Shown here: positions 8,385 through 18,070 of the stretch, piece by piece | How the letters are laid out: every line of letters starts with the position of its first letter | Numbering within the stretch: the first letter of the stretch is position 1 | Source of the DNA: OCS155 cluster bacterium AG-349-E07 | GTDB lineage: Bacteria > Actinomycetota > Acidimicrobiia > Actinomarinales > Actinomarinaceae | Reading direction: 5' to 3' | Assembly (NCBI GenBank): GCA_003281085.1 | Contig: QCCZ01000006.1 | Location: forward strand, 1 to 38,177 | Length of the DNA: 38,177 nucleotides | Translations under genes and position numbers: made by a program | Notes under the pieces: generated by a model | What the model was told of the DNA's origin: nothing | The model's input: only the letters and a program-made list of their open reading frames with translations | Databases searched by the model: none

Positions 8385-9148
8385 GGAACATAATTGCTGT
8401 AGATATTGGCAATACAGAAACCACAGTAGGGATAGGAAGTAAAGATAATTGGGATTCCTACAGATTTACAACGAGAGACACAAATACACCAGACGAATTA
8501 TTAGCTCTTTTTAATTCAACTTTTCAAATTAAAAGTGAAGTTAAGAAAGATATTGAAGGCGCTATCATTTGCTCTGTTGTCCCACAGGCTACGAATAGCT
8601 TTAGTGAAGCTATTCGTAAATATTTAAATTTAGAACCAGTTATTGTTGGTCCTGGAATTAAGACTGGATTAAAAGTTAATATCGACAACCCAAAAGAACT
8701 TGGTCCAGATAGGATTGCTAATTCAGTAGCAGGATATCTCATAACTGAAACTGATACTGTGGTAATTGATCTTGGTACAGCTACAACTTTTGATGTAGTC
8801 AGTAAAAATAAGGAATATCTTGGAGGATCTATAGCTCCTGGAATCAAAATAAGTCTTGATGCATTAACTTTAAAAACAGCATCACTAAAATCGGTCGAAC
8901 TTGATACTCCAAACAAAGTTATTGGAAAAAACACATACGAAGCTATACAAAGCGGATTAATTATGGGGCATGCTTCAATGATTGATTCAATGGTCGAAAA
9001 GATAATATTAGAAATAGATATTGAACCAAAAATTATCTTAACTGGTGGATTAAGTAAAGTTGTTCAACCGATTCTGAATGTTAATGTTGAATATATAGAA
9101 AACCTAACATTAGTTGGTCTTGAAGAAATATTTAAATTAAATAATTAA
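8381..9148 (+). CDS. coaX: Type III pantothenate kinase CoaX
   Basis: Phosphorylates pantothenate, the first step of CoA synthesis. This is the ASKHA-fold type III enzyme, not CoaA. N-terminal VDIGNTETTVGI is the phosphate-1 motif with its catalytic Asp. Then follow PKELGPDRIANSVAGY (pantothenate site) and VVIDLGTATTFDVV (phosphate-2 motif). LGGSIAPGIKISLDAL and ILTGGLS complete the fold. Length is 255 residues, typical. The start is ATG overlapping the panC stop by four bases. The panC-coaX-lysS order following folate genes is a known actinobacterial arrangement. Confidence 0.95.
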   Translation: MRNIIAVDIGNTETTVGIGSKDNWDSYRFTTRDTNTPDELLALFNSTFQIKSEVKKDIEGAIICSVVPQATNSFSEAIRKYLNLEPVIVGPGIKTGLKVNIDNPKELGPDRIANSVAGYLITETDTVVIDLGTATTFDVVSKNKEYLGGSIAPGIKISLDALTLKTASLKSVELDTPNKVIGKNTYEAIQSGLIMGHASMIDSMVEKIILEIDIEPKIILTGGLSKVVQPILNVNVEYIENLTLVGLEEIFKLNN

Positions 9149-9157
9149 GCTGTAGTT

Positions 9158-10645
9158 GTGAGTGACTTATCTAAATCAGAGAATGAAATTTACTCTTTAA
9201 GAAAAGAAAAAGAGCAAAAAATAAAAGATAGTAAACTTGAGTCATTCCAAACAAGTTTTAAAAATTCTACTCCTATAGATTTCCTACACAGAGAACATAA
9301 AGATATAGAAAATGGTTTTAAGACAGATATAAATGCTTCAGTAAGGGGAAGAATTTTAAGCATTAGATCCTTTGGAAAATTAACATTTATTGATCTTAAA
9401 GATGAAACTGGAAAAATTCAGTTAGTTTATTCAGACAAAGACCTTTCAGAAGAGCTAATTGATTATCTTCAAAATCTTGATGTAGGAGATATTGTTGGAG
9501 TTTCTGGAATAATAATGAAAACCAAAAAAGGAGAACTATCAATATACATAAGTAATCTTTCATTACTTACAAAATCATTTAGAAATTTTCCTGAGAAATG
9601 GCATGGACTTAAAGACAAAGAAACTAGATTTAGACAAAGATATCTTGACTTTGTAGTAAATGAAGATGCAAAGAATACAATTTCAACAAGATTTAATATT
9701 TTAAAGTTAATCAGAGAATTCATGACATCAGAGGGTTTTACTGAAGTTGAAACACCAACACTCCAGCCAAAAGCAGGTGGAGCAATAGCGAGACCCTTTT
9801 CTACCCACCACAATGCAATGAATATAGATATGTATTTACGAATTGCTCCTGAACTTTATCTCAAGAGATTAATAATTGGAGGTTTTGAAAAAGTATTTGA
9901 GCTTGGAAAAGTATTTCGAAATGAAGGAGTTGACCAAACACATTCACCAGAATTCACGATGATGGAAAGTTATGAAGCATATACAGACGTCAATGGAGTC
10001 ATGGATATGGTTGAAAATATGTGCCAATATGTACTTGAAAATTTAAAAGTAGATAAAAGCATTGAATTTAATGAAAAAGTTGCTGATTTTAGTTTTCCTT
10101 GGGATAGAAAAAGTATGTTTGAATTGGTTAATGATAAGTTTGAAATAAACGTATCACATGATTCAAACCTTGATGAGGTTAAGGCATTATTAGAGTCAAA
10201 ATATCAAATTGAATCTGAATCAACCACAGTTGGAGAGCTTGTTTTTGACATTTTTGAAAATTATATTGAGCATGATATTGTAGACCCAGTGTTTGTTACT
10301 GATTATCCCAAAGAAGTATCTCCTTTTGCTAGAGAAAGTGATGAGAAAGAGGGGATCACTGAGAGATTCGAACTTTTTGCATTTGGTAGTGAATTAGCAA
10401 ATGGATTTTCAGAATTGATTGATCCTGTTGACCAAGAAAATAGATTGAAAAGCCAAGCAGAAAAAAAAGCTGAAGGCGATGAAGAAGCTCATGTTGAAGA
10501 TAGTGATTACATTGAAGCTTTAGAGTTCGGACTTCCTCCTACTGGAGGATTAGGCTTTGGTGTAGATAGGTTTGTAATGATGATTACAAACAATGATTCA
10601 ATAAGAGAGGTAATTGCTTTTCCTCATTTAAAACCTGAAAATTAA
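9158..10645 (+). CDS. lysS: Lysyl-tRNA synthetase, class II
   Basis: Charges tRNA-Lys. An N-terminal OB-fold anticodon domain (about residues 55-140, including VRGRILSIRSFGKLTFIDL) precedes a class II catalytic core. ETPTLQPKAGGAIARPF lies in motif 1, FELGKVFRNEGVDQTHSPEFTMME covers motif 2, and GLGFGVDRFVMM is motif 3. The RPFSTHHNA segment and PTGGLGFG support lysine rather than aspartate or asparagine specificity. Length is 495 residues, complete. It begins with GTG nine bases after coaX with no clear Shine-Dalgarno sequence. Its TAA stop shares the tetramer TTAA with the convergent prenyl synthase gene, so no terminator separates them. Confidence 0.96.
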   Translation: MSDLSKSENEIYSLRKEKEQKIKDSKLESFQTSFKNSTPIDFLHREHKDIENGFKTDINASVRGRILSIRSFGKLTFIDLKDETGKIQLVYSDKDLSEELIDYLQNLDVGDIVGVSGIIMKTKKGELSIYISNLSLLTKSFRNFPEKWHGLKDKETRFRQRYLDFVVNEDAKNTISTRFNILKLIREFMTSEGFTEVETPTLQPKAGGAIARPFSTHHNAMNIDMYLRIAPELYLKRLIIGGFEKVFELGKVFRNEGVDQTHSPEFTMMESYEAYTDVNGVMDMVENMCQYVLENLKVDKSIEFNEKVADFSFPWDRKSMFELVNDKFEINVSHDSNLDEVKALLESKYQIESESTTVGELVFDIFENYIEHDIVDPVFVTDYPKEVSPFARESDEKEGITERFELFAFGSELANGFSELIDPVDQENRLKSQAEKKAEGDEEAHVEDSDYIEALEFGLPPTGGLGFGVDRFVMMITNNDSIREVIAFPHLKPEN

Positions 10646-11625
10646 TTCGTTCTATTAATTAAATAATTGTTTATATTCTCTAAAACTGGAAACAACGAAT
10701 GGTTTTTTAGTTCAAATATTGACTCAATACTTTTATTAAAGTAGTCATTAATTATATCTTTAGAGTTACTAATTATTTCATCAGTTGTAAATTCATTAAT
10801 TACCGAATTAATTTCAACTTCCTCGTTTTGTATTAATTTTAAAATATCTTCATATTTTCCACGATTCATTTCTAATGCAATCAAGACTGGAAGAGTATAG
10901 GTTCCTTCCAAGATATCATTTCCAGATGGTTTTCCTAGAGTTTTCTCATCTGAAGTTAAATCTAAAATATCGTCAGATATTTGAAATATAATTCCACAGT
11001 TCCAACCCCATTCACTTAAAGCATCAATAATTTCTATATCTGCATTACTTGCAATTGCACCAAGTCTTGCACTTGTTCTTATTAAACTGGCTGTTTTGCC
11101 TTCGATAACTTTTAGGTAGTCCTCAACGCCATGATCTAAGTTAAATGAAAGATTTAATTCTTTAGTTTGTCCTTCTACTAATTCTGCATAAGTTGAAGCT
11201 AGTAATTTCACAGACTCTAGTCCTAAATTTTCGGCAGCTAACTCAGATGATCTTGCTAAGAGATAGTCTCCAGCCAATATAGATAAATTAGAATTCCATT
11301 TTGAATTTGAACTTTCAACACCCCTTCGTGTTGTAGCATTGTCCATTACGTCATCATGATAAAGGCTTCCAATATGAATCAACTCAACTGCAACACCTGC
11401 ATCTATAATTTTGTTAATATAATTTTTTTCGTCTCCAAATTTTCCCGAAAGTAGTGAAATTATGGGTCTAAATCTTTTTCCACCAGCTTTTATTAAGTAT
11501 TGTGAGATTGAAGATAGGTATTCATCGTTTGAACTAGAAACATCAATTAGCCGTTCTTCTAGTTTGTCCAAATTTTCCCACAAATCGTCAAATGGAATGA
11601 TTTTTTGTATTTCTGTACTTTCCAT
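10642..11625 (-). CDS. Polyprenyl diphosphate synthase (trans-isoprenyl chain elongation)
   Basis: Adds isopentenyl units to an allylic diphosphate to make a long prenyl chain, probably the side chain of menaquinone. Canonical motifs are GGKRFRP at residues 48-54, the first Asp-rich motif HDDVMD (D91-D92-x-x-D95) followed by RRGVES, KTASLIRTSARLGA, and the second Asp-rich motif FQISDDILDLTSD. Length is 327 residues, as for hepta- to nona-prenyl synthases. The small residues before the first Asp motif do not let me fix the product chain length. It converges on lysS with a four-base overlap and diverges from clpC. The geranylgeranyl reductase-like gene at 33643 may act on the same lipid. Confidence 0.9.
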   Translation of the reverse strand: MESTEIQKIIPFDDLWENLDKLEERLIDVSSSNDEYLSSISQYLIKAGGKRFRPIISLLSGKFGDEKNYINKIIDAGVAVELIHIGSLYHDDVMDNATTRRGVESSNSKWNSNLSILAGDYLLARSSELAAENLGLESVKLLASTYAELVEGQTKELNLSFNLDHGVEDYLKVIEGKTASLIRTSARLGAIASNADIEIIDALSEWGWNCGIIFQISDDILDLTSDEKTLGKPSGNDILEGTYTLPVLIALEMNRGKYEDILKLIQNEEVEINSVINEFTTDEIISNSKDIINDYFNKSIESIFELKNHSLFPVLENINNYLINRTN

Positions 11626-11704
11626 AGTTAAAGAATACGTGAAATGTATAAATACTTGTAATTTTCATTTAAGTGTATAAACGGATAGTTATTAATATGA
11701 GAAC

Positions 11705-14185
11705 ATGTTTGAAAGATTTACAGATCGTGCCAGAAGAGTAGTTGTTCTTGCCCAAGAAGAAGCAAGAAGATTAAATCACAATTATATTGGTACCGAGCAC
11801 ATCCTTCTTGGCTTAATTCAAGAAGGAGAAGGACATGCTGCAAAGGCCCTTGACGAACTTAACATCAACATAGATAGTGTGAGGTCAGAAGTTGTAGAAA
11901 TTATTGGCGAAGGGCAGCAGTCTCCAAGTGGACATATTCCATTCACACCTCGCGCAAAAAAAGTTTTAGAACTTTCATTGAGAGAAGCTTTACAATTAGG
12001 CCACAACTATATAGGCACGGAACATATTCTTTTGGGTCTTATTAGAGAAGGTGAAGGTGTAGCTGCACAGGTACTTAAAAAGCTTGGAGCAGAGCTTTCG
12101 CAGGTAAGACAAACTGTAATTAAATTAATTTCCTCATCAGGTGAAAGTAAAAAACAGCAGTCAGCATCAACTGGTGGTAGAGAGAGACCAGGATCAAGTA
12201 CCGGTTCTGCTATCTTAGATCAGTTTGGTAGAAACTTAACCAGAATGGCAAAAGAAGGAAAGCTCGATCCTGTTATTGGACGTACTACTGAAATCGAAAG
12301 AGTTATGCAAATTCTTTCACGTAGAACAAAAAACAATCCTGTTTTGATTGGAGAGCCAGGAGTTGGAAAAACTGCAATCGTTGAAGGACTAGCTCAAAAA
12401 ATTGTTTCAGGTGATGTACCTGTAACTCTTGAAGGAAAACAAATTTATACCTTAGACCTATCTGCTTTAGTAGCTGGTTCTAGATATCGAGGAGATTTTG
12501 AAGAAAGACTTAAAAAAGTTTTAAAAGAAATAAAAACTAGAGGCGACATTGTACTTTTTATTGATGAAATTCATACTCTTGTTGGAGCTGGAGCAGCAGA
12601 AGGTGCAATTGATGCTGCATCAATACTAAAACCAATGTTAGCCAGGGGAGAACTACAAACAATTGGCGCAACAACACTTGAAGAATTTAGAAAGCATTTT
12701 GAAAAAGATGCAGCTTTAGAAAGAAGATTTCAATCTGTTAAAGTTGATGAACCTAAGCTCTCTGATGCAATTGAAATTCTTGATGGACTAAAAGACAGAT
12801 ATGAAGTTCACCATGGTGTTCGATTTACAGACCAAGCTATAGCTTCAGCTGTAAATATGGCAGACAGGTATATTTCAGATAGATTTTTACCTGATAAAGC
12901 TATAGATTTAATAGATGAAGCTGGTAGCCGAATGAGAGTGTATAAGAAGCCTTTAGACCCAGAAAAACAAGAAGCAGCTGACAAACTTAAAAACTTAAGA
13001 GAACAAAAAATTGATGCTGTACAGTCACAACTATATGAAAAAGCAGCACAATTTAGAGATCAAGAAAAACTTCTTCTAGATGAGGTTTCTGGTAGCAACC
13101 CAAGTGAAGTATCAGAAATTGAGATGGTTATTGATGAAGAAGAAATAGCTGAAGTCTTAGCTCAGTGGACTGGTATTCCAGTACATAGACTAACTCAAGA
13201 AGAAACAGCTAGATTACTTGAAATGGAAAATGAATTACATAAAAGAATCATTGGACAGGAAGAGGCAATTTCAGCAGTTTCTAAAGCAATTAGAAGAACA
13301 AGATCAGGTCTAAAAGATCCAAAACGACCATCTGGCTCATTTATATTCTTAGGACCTTCTGGAGTCGGTAAAACTGAAACAGCAAAAGCCTTGGCAGAGT
13401 TCCTTTTTGGAGATGAGGATTCATTAATTCAAATTGACATGTCTGAATATATGGAAAAACATACTGTAAGTAGATTAATTGGTTCTCCTCCAGGCTACGT
13501 AGGTTATGATGAAGGTGGACAACTTACAGAAGCAGTTCGAAGGAAACCATTCAGCATAGTTCTTCTTGATGAGGTTGAAAAGGCACATCCAGATGTATTT
13601 AATACTCTTCTTCAAATTTTAGAAGATGGACGTTTAACTGATGCTCAGGGAAGAACTGTTGATTTCAAGAATACAATTATCATTATGACTTCCAACCTAG
13701 GAACCAAGGATATAGCGAAGAATGTTGGCTTTAGCAGTCTTTCAGAGATTGATAATTACGAAAAAATGAAATCGAAAGTTGGAGAAGAGCTAAAAAGATA
13801 TTTTAAGCCAGAATTCCTAAATAGAATAGACGAAACAATTGTGTTCCATGAACTCACATTAGATGAGGTAAAAGAGATTGTTGACCTTATGCTTGATAGA
13901 GTTCATGAACAATTAAAAAATTCAGACTTAGAAATTGTTCTTTCTGATGAAGCAAAAGAGTATTTGGCAACTGAAGGATACGATAAAGAATTTGGTGCCA
14001 GACCGCTCAGAAGATCTATTCAACGTCTTTTAGAAGATCCATTATCTGAAGAACTTTTAATGGGTAAATACAAGGCTGGATCAACTGTAATTGTTTCCCT
14101 TGACAGTGAAAATCAGAAGCTTGACTTTGAGCCTGTTGAAGCCCCAGACGAACCTCCAGTTGATTTTGTCGATTCTGAATCATAA
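11705..14185 (+). CDS. clpC: ATP-dependent Clp protease ATPase subunit ClpC
   Basis: AAA+ unfoldase that feeds substrates into ClpP. Residues 1-145 hold two Clp-N repeats, each with [17 protein letters not shown]-1 has Walker A GEPGVGKT near 217-224 and Walker [19 protein letters not shown]-type coiled region lies near 420-460. AAA-2 has Walker A GPSGVGKT near 550-557, [12 protein letters not shown], and [18 protein letters not shown] near 672-675 matches the ClpP-docking loop, so it is a ClpP partner rather than ClpB. The C terminus ends in an acidic tail. The 826-residue length is typical. It starts with ATG 79 bases from the divergent prenyl synthase start. TATAAA at 11676-11681 is a possible -10 box but has no convincing -35 partner. 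Confidence 0.96.
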   Translation: MFERFTDRARRVVVLAQEEARRLNHNYIGTEHILLGLIQEGEGHAAKALDELNINIDSVRSEVVEIIGEGQQSPSGHIPFTPRAKKVLELSLREALQLGHNYIGTEHILLGLIREGEGVAAQVLKKLGAELSQVRQTVIKLISSSGESKKQQSASTGGRERPGSSTGSAILDQFGRNLTRMAKEGKLDPVIGRTTEIERVMQILSRRTKNNPVLIGEPGVGKTAIVEGLAQKIVSGDVPVTLEGKQIYTLDLSALVAGSRYRGDFEERLKKVLKEIKTRGDIVLFIDEIHTLVGAGAAEGAIDAASILKPMLARGELQTIGATTLEEFRKHFEKDAALERRFQSVKVDEPKLSDAIEILDGLKDRYEVHHGVRFTDQAIASAVNMADRYISDRFLPDKAIDLIDEAGSRMRVYKKPLDPEKQEAADKLKNLREQKIDAVQSQLYEKAAQFRDQEKLLLDEVSGSNPSEVSEIEMVIDEEEIAEVLAQWTGIPVHRLTQEETARLLEMENELHKRIIGQEEAISAVSKAIRRTRSGLKDPKRPSGSFIFLGPSGVGKTETAKALAEFLFGDEDSLIQIDMSEYMEKHTVSRLIGSPPGYVGYDEGGQLTEAVRRKPFSIVLLDEVEKAHPDVFNTLLQILEDGRLTDAQGRTVDFKNTIIIMTSNLGTKDIAKNVGFSSLSEIDNYEKMKSKVGEELKRYFKPEFLNRIDETIVFHELTLDEVKEIVDLMLDRVHEQLKNSDLEIVLSDEAKEYLATEGYDKEFGARPLRRSIQRLLEDPLSEELLMGKYKAGSTVIVSLDSENQKLDFEPVEAPDEPPVDFVDSES

Positions 14186-14214
14186 TTTTGTCAAATTGAA
14201 CTAAAAAAGATATA

Positions 14215-14292
14215 TAAGAACACGTCTTCTTAAACAATTATTGTCTATTATGTATCTCGTATAGGTATTTTGTATACCTTCAACTAGTTGAA
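14215..14292 (+). promoter_or_regulatory. Leader with three inverted repeats before the BMP lipoprotein gene
   Basis: The 120-base gap after clpC contains TAAGAA/TTCTTA (14215-14232, six-base loop) and AGGTAT/ATACCT (14263-14279, five-base loop). The perfect palindrome TTCAACTAGTTGAA follows at 14279-14292. The last two share one base, and the palindrome ends one base before the AAGGAG ribosome binding site (14294-14299). TATTAT at 14246-14251 could be a -10 element. These may be operator sites or stabilising 5' hairpins; the sequence alone does not decide between them. No clpC terminator is obvious. Confidence 0.5.
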
Positions 14293-14305
14293 CAAGGAGT
14301 AAGAC

Positions 14306-15412
14306 GTGACTCGAATGAAGTCAAAATGGCTGATACTTTTTATGGTACTTGGCCTCGTAATGGTCGCTTGTGGTGGATCTGATACAGCAGAAGAAGTAGT
14401 TGAAGTTGCAGAGGAGCCAGCTGAAGAGTTAGAATCTCCAGCTACAACCGCTGCACCAACAACAACAGCTGGTCCAACTGCAAGTATTGGAATGGTATAT
14501 GACATTGGTGGTCGAGGAGACCTTTCATTTAATGACATGGCATATGCTGGCTTGGAGAGAGCTATCAATGAGTTAGGTGTTGATGGTGTTGACTTAGAGC
14601 CAAGCGAAGGTGGAGAAAACAGAGCAGAGCTTCTGGGATTATTGGCGGAACAAGGCAAAGATCTAATCATAGGTGTTGGATTCTTGTTTGCTGATTCTAT
14701 TACAGAAGTTGCAACTGCAAACGAAGGAGTAAACTTCGGTATTGTTGACTCAGTTGTAGAACCAGGTAACGTAGCTGGAATGGTGTTCACAGAACACGAA
14801 GGTTCCTTCTTAGTTGGTGTTGCAGCAGGACTTAAAACCACAACAAAACAAGTTGGTTTTATTGGTGGTGTTGAGTTCGCACTTATTCAAAAATTCGAAG
14901 CAGGTTTCGTTGCTGGTGTAGCAGCGGCTTGTCCAGAATGTACTGTAGACGTTAAATACGCAACAGTACCACCTGACTTTTCAGGGTTTAACTTACCTGA
15001 TAAAGGTAAAGAAATTGCTTTAGCACAATATGAAGCAGGAGCTGACATTATTTATCATGCTGCTGGTGGAACTGGTGCTGGACTATTTGAAGCTGCTAAA
15101 GAAGTTTCAGAGTCCACAGGTTCAAAAGTTTGGGCTATTGGTGTTGACGCAGATCAGTACCAAACAGTTAGTGATGAGCTAAAGCCATACATCTTAACAT
15201 CTATGCTTAAGAGAGTTGATAACGCAGTTTATCTTACAATCAAAGCAATAGTTGACGGCACATTTGCCGGGGGTGTATCAGTGTTTGATTTAAGTGTTGA
15301 TGGTGTTGGATATTCTACCTCTGGTGGATATGTTGATGACATTGTTGATCAGCTTGAAGATTACAAAGCAAGAATTGTAAGTGGTGAAATAGTCGTTCCA
15401 GACACACCATAA
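14306..15412 (+). CDS. BMP-family substrate-binding lipoprotein (nucleoside-type ABC receptor)
   Basis: Extracellular lipoprotein receptor of the basic membrane protein (Bmp/PnrA) family, whose characterised members bind purine nucleosides. A signal peptide ends in MVAC, with lipidated Cys about residue 22, followed by GGSD. Then come an acidic stretch and a Thr/Ala/Pro linker (ATTAAPTTTAGPT). The BMP domain opens with IGMVYDIGGRGDLSFNDMAYAGL, followed by GVGFLFADSI, VGFIGGVE, AGADIIYHAAGGTGAGLFEA and IGVDADQY. Length is 368 residues. The GTG start is favoured because AAGGAG lies six bases upstream; an ATG nine bases later is possible. The gene precedes matching ATPase and permease genes but is separated from them by a strong terminator, which should raise receptor expression over the transporter. 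Confidence 0.92.
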   Translation: MTRMKSKWLILFMVLGLVMVACGGSDTAEEVVEVAEEPAEELESPATTAAPTTTAGPTASIGMVYDIGGRGDLSFNDMAYAGLERAINELGVDGVDLEPSEGGENRAELLGLLAEQGKDLIIGVGFLFADSITEVATANEGVNFGIVDSVVEPGNVAGMVFTEHEGSFLVGVAAGLKTTTKQVGFIGGVEFALIQKFEAGFVAGVAAACPECTVDVKYATVPPDFSGFNLPDKGKEIALAQYEAGADIIYHAAGGTGAGLFEAAKEVSESTGSKVWAIGVDADQYQTVSDELKPYILTSMLKRVDNAVYLTIKAIVDGTFAGGVSVFDLSVDGVGYSTSGGYVDDIVDQLEDYKARIVSGEIVVPDTP

Positions 15413-15430
15413 AATTATTTGTTAATATAG

Positions 15431-15465
15431 TTTTGGGGCCATAAGATATGGCCCCAAAATTTTTA
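15431..15465 (+). terminator. Rho-independent terminator between the BMP receptor and transporter genes
   Basis: A perfect 12-base stem, TTTTGGGGCCAT/ATGGCCCCAAAA, encloses the five-base loop AAGAT (15443-15447) and is followed directly by TTTTTAT. The G+C-rich core followed by a T run is a textbook intrinsic terminator. It ends only about five bases before the next ATG (15471), leaving no room for a separate promoter and leader downstream. It probably works as a partial terminator that sets the receptor-to-transporter ratio. Confidence 0.93.
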
Positions 15466-15470
15466 TAAAT

Positions 15471-16982
15471 ATGAATACAGCAATAAGTATCGAAAATATT
15501 TCAAAGTCTTTTCCGGGAGTATTAGCTAATGACTCTGTTTCTTTTGACATAACAAGTGGAACTATTCATGCAATAGTGGGTGAGAATGGTGCTGGAAAAT
15601 CTACTCTGATGAAAATTTTATATGGTATGCAAAAACCAGACAATGGAATTTTAAAAATTAATGGAGACATAGCAAAATTTCAATCTCCAAAAGATGCAAT
15701 TGCATCTGGTATAGGAATGGTACATCAACATTTTATGCTTGCCGACAATCTTACTGTTTGGGAAAATATAGTTCTGGGCATTGATGGTTCAAATCTATCA
15801 AAAATTAAAAGATCAAAATATATTCCTGAAATCTCAGATTTATCAAAAAAATATAGCCTACCAATTGATGTAAATTTAACCATTGATGATTTGGGAGTCG
15901 GTGAAAAACAGAGAGTTGAAATACTCAAAGTTCTATATAGAGGGGCTAACATTTTAATTCTAGATGAACCAACAGCTGTACTTGTTCCTCAGGAAGTTGA
16001 AGAATTGTTTGAAAACTTGAAAAATTTAGTCAGCCAGGGAGTAACTATACTTTTTATTTCTCACAAATTAGATGAGGTCATGGAAATAGCAGACAGGATA
16101 TCTGTTATGAGGGGTGGTCAACACGTAGGGACAGTCAATAAGGAAGAGGCTTCAAAAAAAATACTTGCTGAAATGATGATTGGAAAAGATTTACCAACCC
16201 CACCAAATAGAGAAACTATGATTTCAAGTGAAAATTGTCTTCAGCTTAAAGATTTAAATGGAGAACCCAGCTTGGGAAAAATACCTTTTGAAGATATCAA
16301 CTTAGAAATTAAAAAAGGTGAAATATGTGGAATAGCAGGTGTTGAAGGTAATGGTCAAAGAGAATTAAGTGAAGCAATTTTAGGCCTATACCCAGTTGAA
16401 TCAGGACAAATATTCTTAGAAGATATAGAAATTACAAAATTATCAACAAGAGAAAGAAGGCTCACAGGTATTAGTTTTATACCAGAAGACAGACAATCAC
16501 AAGGTCTTGTAGTAGAGTCGAATCTTATCGAAAATATCATTTTAGGAAAACAAAGTAGTAATACATATAGTTCTAGATTTAGAAATGTTTTGTTTAAAAA
16601 TGCTTCAAAAAATTCTAAAGACGTTGTAGAAAACTATGATGTTAAAACTCCAAGCGTACAAACTTTAGCTCTTGCTCTATCTGGAGGCAATCAACAAAAA
16701 TTTGTAGTTGGAAGAGAAATAGACGGCAAACCCAGATTTCTTTTAGCTTCCCAACCAACAAGAGGTGTAGATATTGGGGCCCAGGCTCTAATTTGGGATA
16801 AACTAAAAGATGCTAGAGACATGGGCCTTGGTGTCTTATTAATTTCGGCAGATTTAGATGAGCTTCTTGGACTATCTGACAAATTGTATGTTATTTATGA
16901 AGGTAAGCTGGTTAAACAGCTAGAACCTAAAGAAGCTACACCAGAACAATTAGGATCATATATGACTGGACTAGGTATATGA
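15471..16982 (+). CDS. ABC transporter ATP-binding protein, duplicated (nucleoside/sugar type, NupO/RbsA-like)
   Basis: Drives uptake through the two following permeases. Two ABC modules are fused. The first has Walker A GENGAGKST near residue 37, signature LGVGEKQRVEI and Walker B ILILDEPTAVL. The second has the degenerate Walker A GVEGNGQREL usual in this subfamily, signature ALSGGNQQKFVVGREI and LASQPTRGVDIGA. The missing P-loop Lys in the second half is normal for RbsA/MglA/NupO-type ATPases. Length is 503 residues. It starts at ATG just after the terminator, with no Shine-Dalgarno sequence (TTTATAAAT precedes it). It overlaps the first permease by four bases (ATGA). Confidence 0.94.
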   Translation: MNTAISIENISKSFPGVLANDSVSFDITSGTIHAIVGENGAGKSTLMKILYGMQKPDNGILKINGDIAKFQSPKDAIASGIGMVHQHFMLADNLTVWENIVLGIDGSNLSKIKRSKYIPEISDLSKKYSLPIDVNLTIDDLGVGEKQRVEILKVLYRGANILILDEPTAVLVPQEVEELFENLKNLVSQGVTILFISHKLDEVMEIADRISVMRGGQHVGTVNKEEASKKILAEMMIGKDLPTPPNRETMISSENCLQLKDLNGEPSLGKIPFEDINLEIKKGEICGIAGVEGNGQRELSEAILGLYPVESGQIFLEDIEITKLSTRERRLTGISFIPEDRQSQGLVVESNLIENIILGKQSSNTYSSRFRNVLFKNASKNSKDVVENYDVKTPSVQTLALALSGGNQQKFVVGREIDGKPRFLLASQPTRGVDIGAQALIWDKLKDARDMGLGVLLISADLDELLGLSDKLYVIYEGKLVKQLEPKEATPEQLGSYMTGLGI

Positions 16983-18070
16983 AAGTCTATCTAAAAATCT
17001 TAAGTTTTTTAACCCCTCTTATAGCTTTAGCTATTTCATTTGGTCTAACTACTTTTATATTAATTTTGATTGATAGAGATCCTGTTGAAACTTTTACATT
17101 AATGTTTGATTATGGTACGACTGGTAAGTCAATAATTTCCATACTTAATAGGTCTATCCCGCTTTATATTTCAGCAGTTGCTGTAGCGGTAGGTTTTAAA
17201 ATGGGTATGTTTAACATAGGTGTAGAAGGTCAATATATCCTTGGTGCGTTAATTGCTGCACAGGTTGGTGCTGTATTAATACTCCCTAGACCTTTACATG
17301 TTCTTACTATTTTTATTGTTGCGGCAGTAGTCTCTGGAATTTGGGCAGGTATATCTGGATACTTAAAAGTTAAAAAAGGGGTTCATGAAGTTATTTCAAC
17401 AATAATGCTAAATTACATTGGTGCAGGTATAGTAGCTTACCTTCTAGCAAACATTTTTTTTGAAAAAGATGAAGACAATTCTCTTAAAGTTCCTCAAACA
17501 AACTATTTATCAGAGTCTGGTCAACTTCCTCCACTAAACAACATTTTAGGACTTGAAGAATTACCCAATTTAAATAGTTTTATCGTTGGTGCTGTTTTTG
17601 TGGGGATTTTTTACTACTGGTTAGTTTGGAAAACATCTCTCGGATTTGATTTAAGAGCTACGGGGCTTAATCCTGTTGCTGCAAAATTTAGTGGTGCCGA
17701 TCCCAATAAATTAATAGTTTTAGCAATGCTTATATCCGGAGGTATTGCTGGATTAGTAGGAATGAGTAACTTAGTTGGGTACTTCCACCGTTATACGATA
17801 GATTTCCCAACAGGTCTAGGTTTTGCTGGAATTACAGTCGCATTGCTAGGAAGGAATCATCCAGTTGGTATGGCGTTAGGTGCTTTATTAATATCTTTTT
17901 TAGAAAGATCTTCTCAAATACTTGATTTAAATAACATACCAAAAGAAATAGAGAGAATAATGCAAGGGATAGTAATTTTGGTAGTAGTTGTCTCTTATGA
18001 GGTTGTTAGAAGATATATATTAACTCAAGAAGTAAAACTAGCATCAAGAATGGTAGATAAAGATGAGTAA
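16979..18070 (+). CDS. ABC transporter permease 1 (BPD_transp_2 type, NupP-like)
   Basis: Integral membrane subunit of the BMP-dependent transporter, with about nine or ten hydrophobic segments over 363 residues. The family's conserved segment FKMGMFNIGVEGQYILGALIAA lies near residue 76, and GLGFAGITVALLGRNHPVGM is in the C-terminal half. FDLRATGLNPVAAKFSG is the probable coupling-helix region that touches the ATPase. The ATG start overlaps the ATPase stop by four bases, and the 3' end overlaps permease 2 by eight. With its partner it would form the heterodimeric channel. Purine nucleoside is the best substrate guess, from the characterised family members only. Confidence 0.92.
   Translation: MKVYLKILSFLTPLIALAISFGLTTFILILIDRDPVETFTLMFDYGTTGKSIISILNRSIPLYISAVAVAVGFKMGMFNIGVEGQYILGALIAAQVGAVLILPRPLHVLTIFIVAAVVSGIWAGISGYLKVKKGVHEVISTIMLNYIGAGIVAYLLANIFFEKDEDNSLKVPQTNYLSESGQLPPLNNILGLEELPNLNSFIVGAVFVGIFYYWLVWKTSLGFDLRATGLNPVAAKFSGADPNKLIVLAMLISGGIAGLVGMSNLVGYFHRYTIDFPTGLGFAGITVALLGRNHPVGMALGALLISFLERSSQILDLNNIPKEIERIMQGIVILVVVVSYEVVRRYILTQEVKLASRMVDKDE

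Noticed and set aside
8524-8934. 136-codon open frame on the reverse strand
   Set aside because: Lies entirely inside coaX, whose motifs are intact; the antisense product has no recognisable domain.
11626-11704. Promoter pair for the divergent prenyl synthase and clpC genes
   Set aside because: TATAAA at 11676 is suggestive, but no convincing -35 box or known heat-shock operator was seen, so no separate feature is given.
14284-14841. 185-codon reverse frame opposite the BMP receptor
   Set aside because: Its Pro/Ser/Thr-rich product is the complement of the receptor's linker and repeats; no independent start signal is visible.
15900-16460. Degenerate second Walker A of the nucleoside-type ATPase as a sign of gene decay
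   Set aside because: Loss of the P-loop Lys in the second half is normal in the RbsA/MglA/NupO subfamily.
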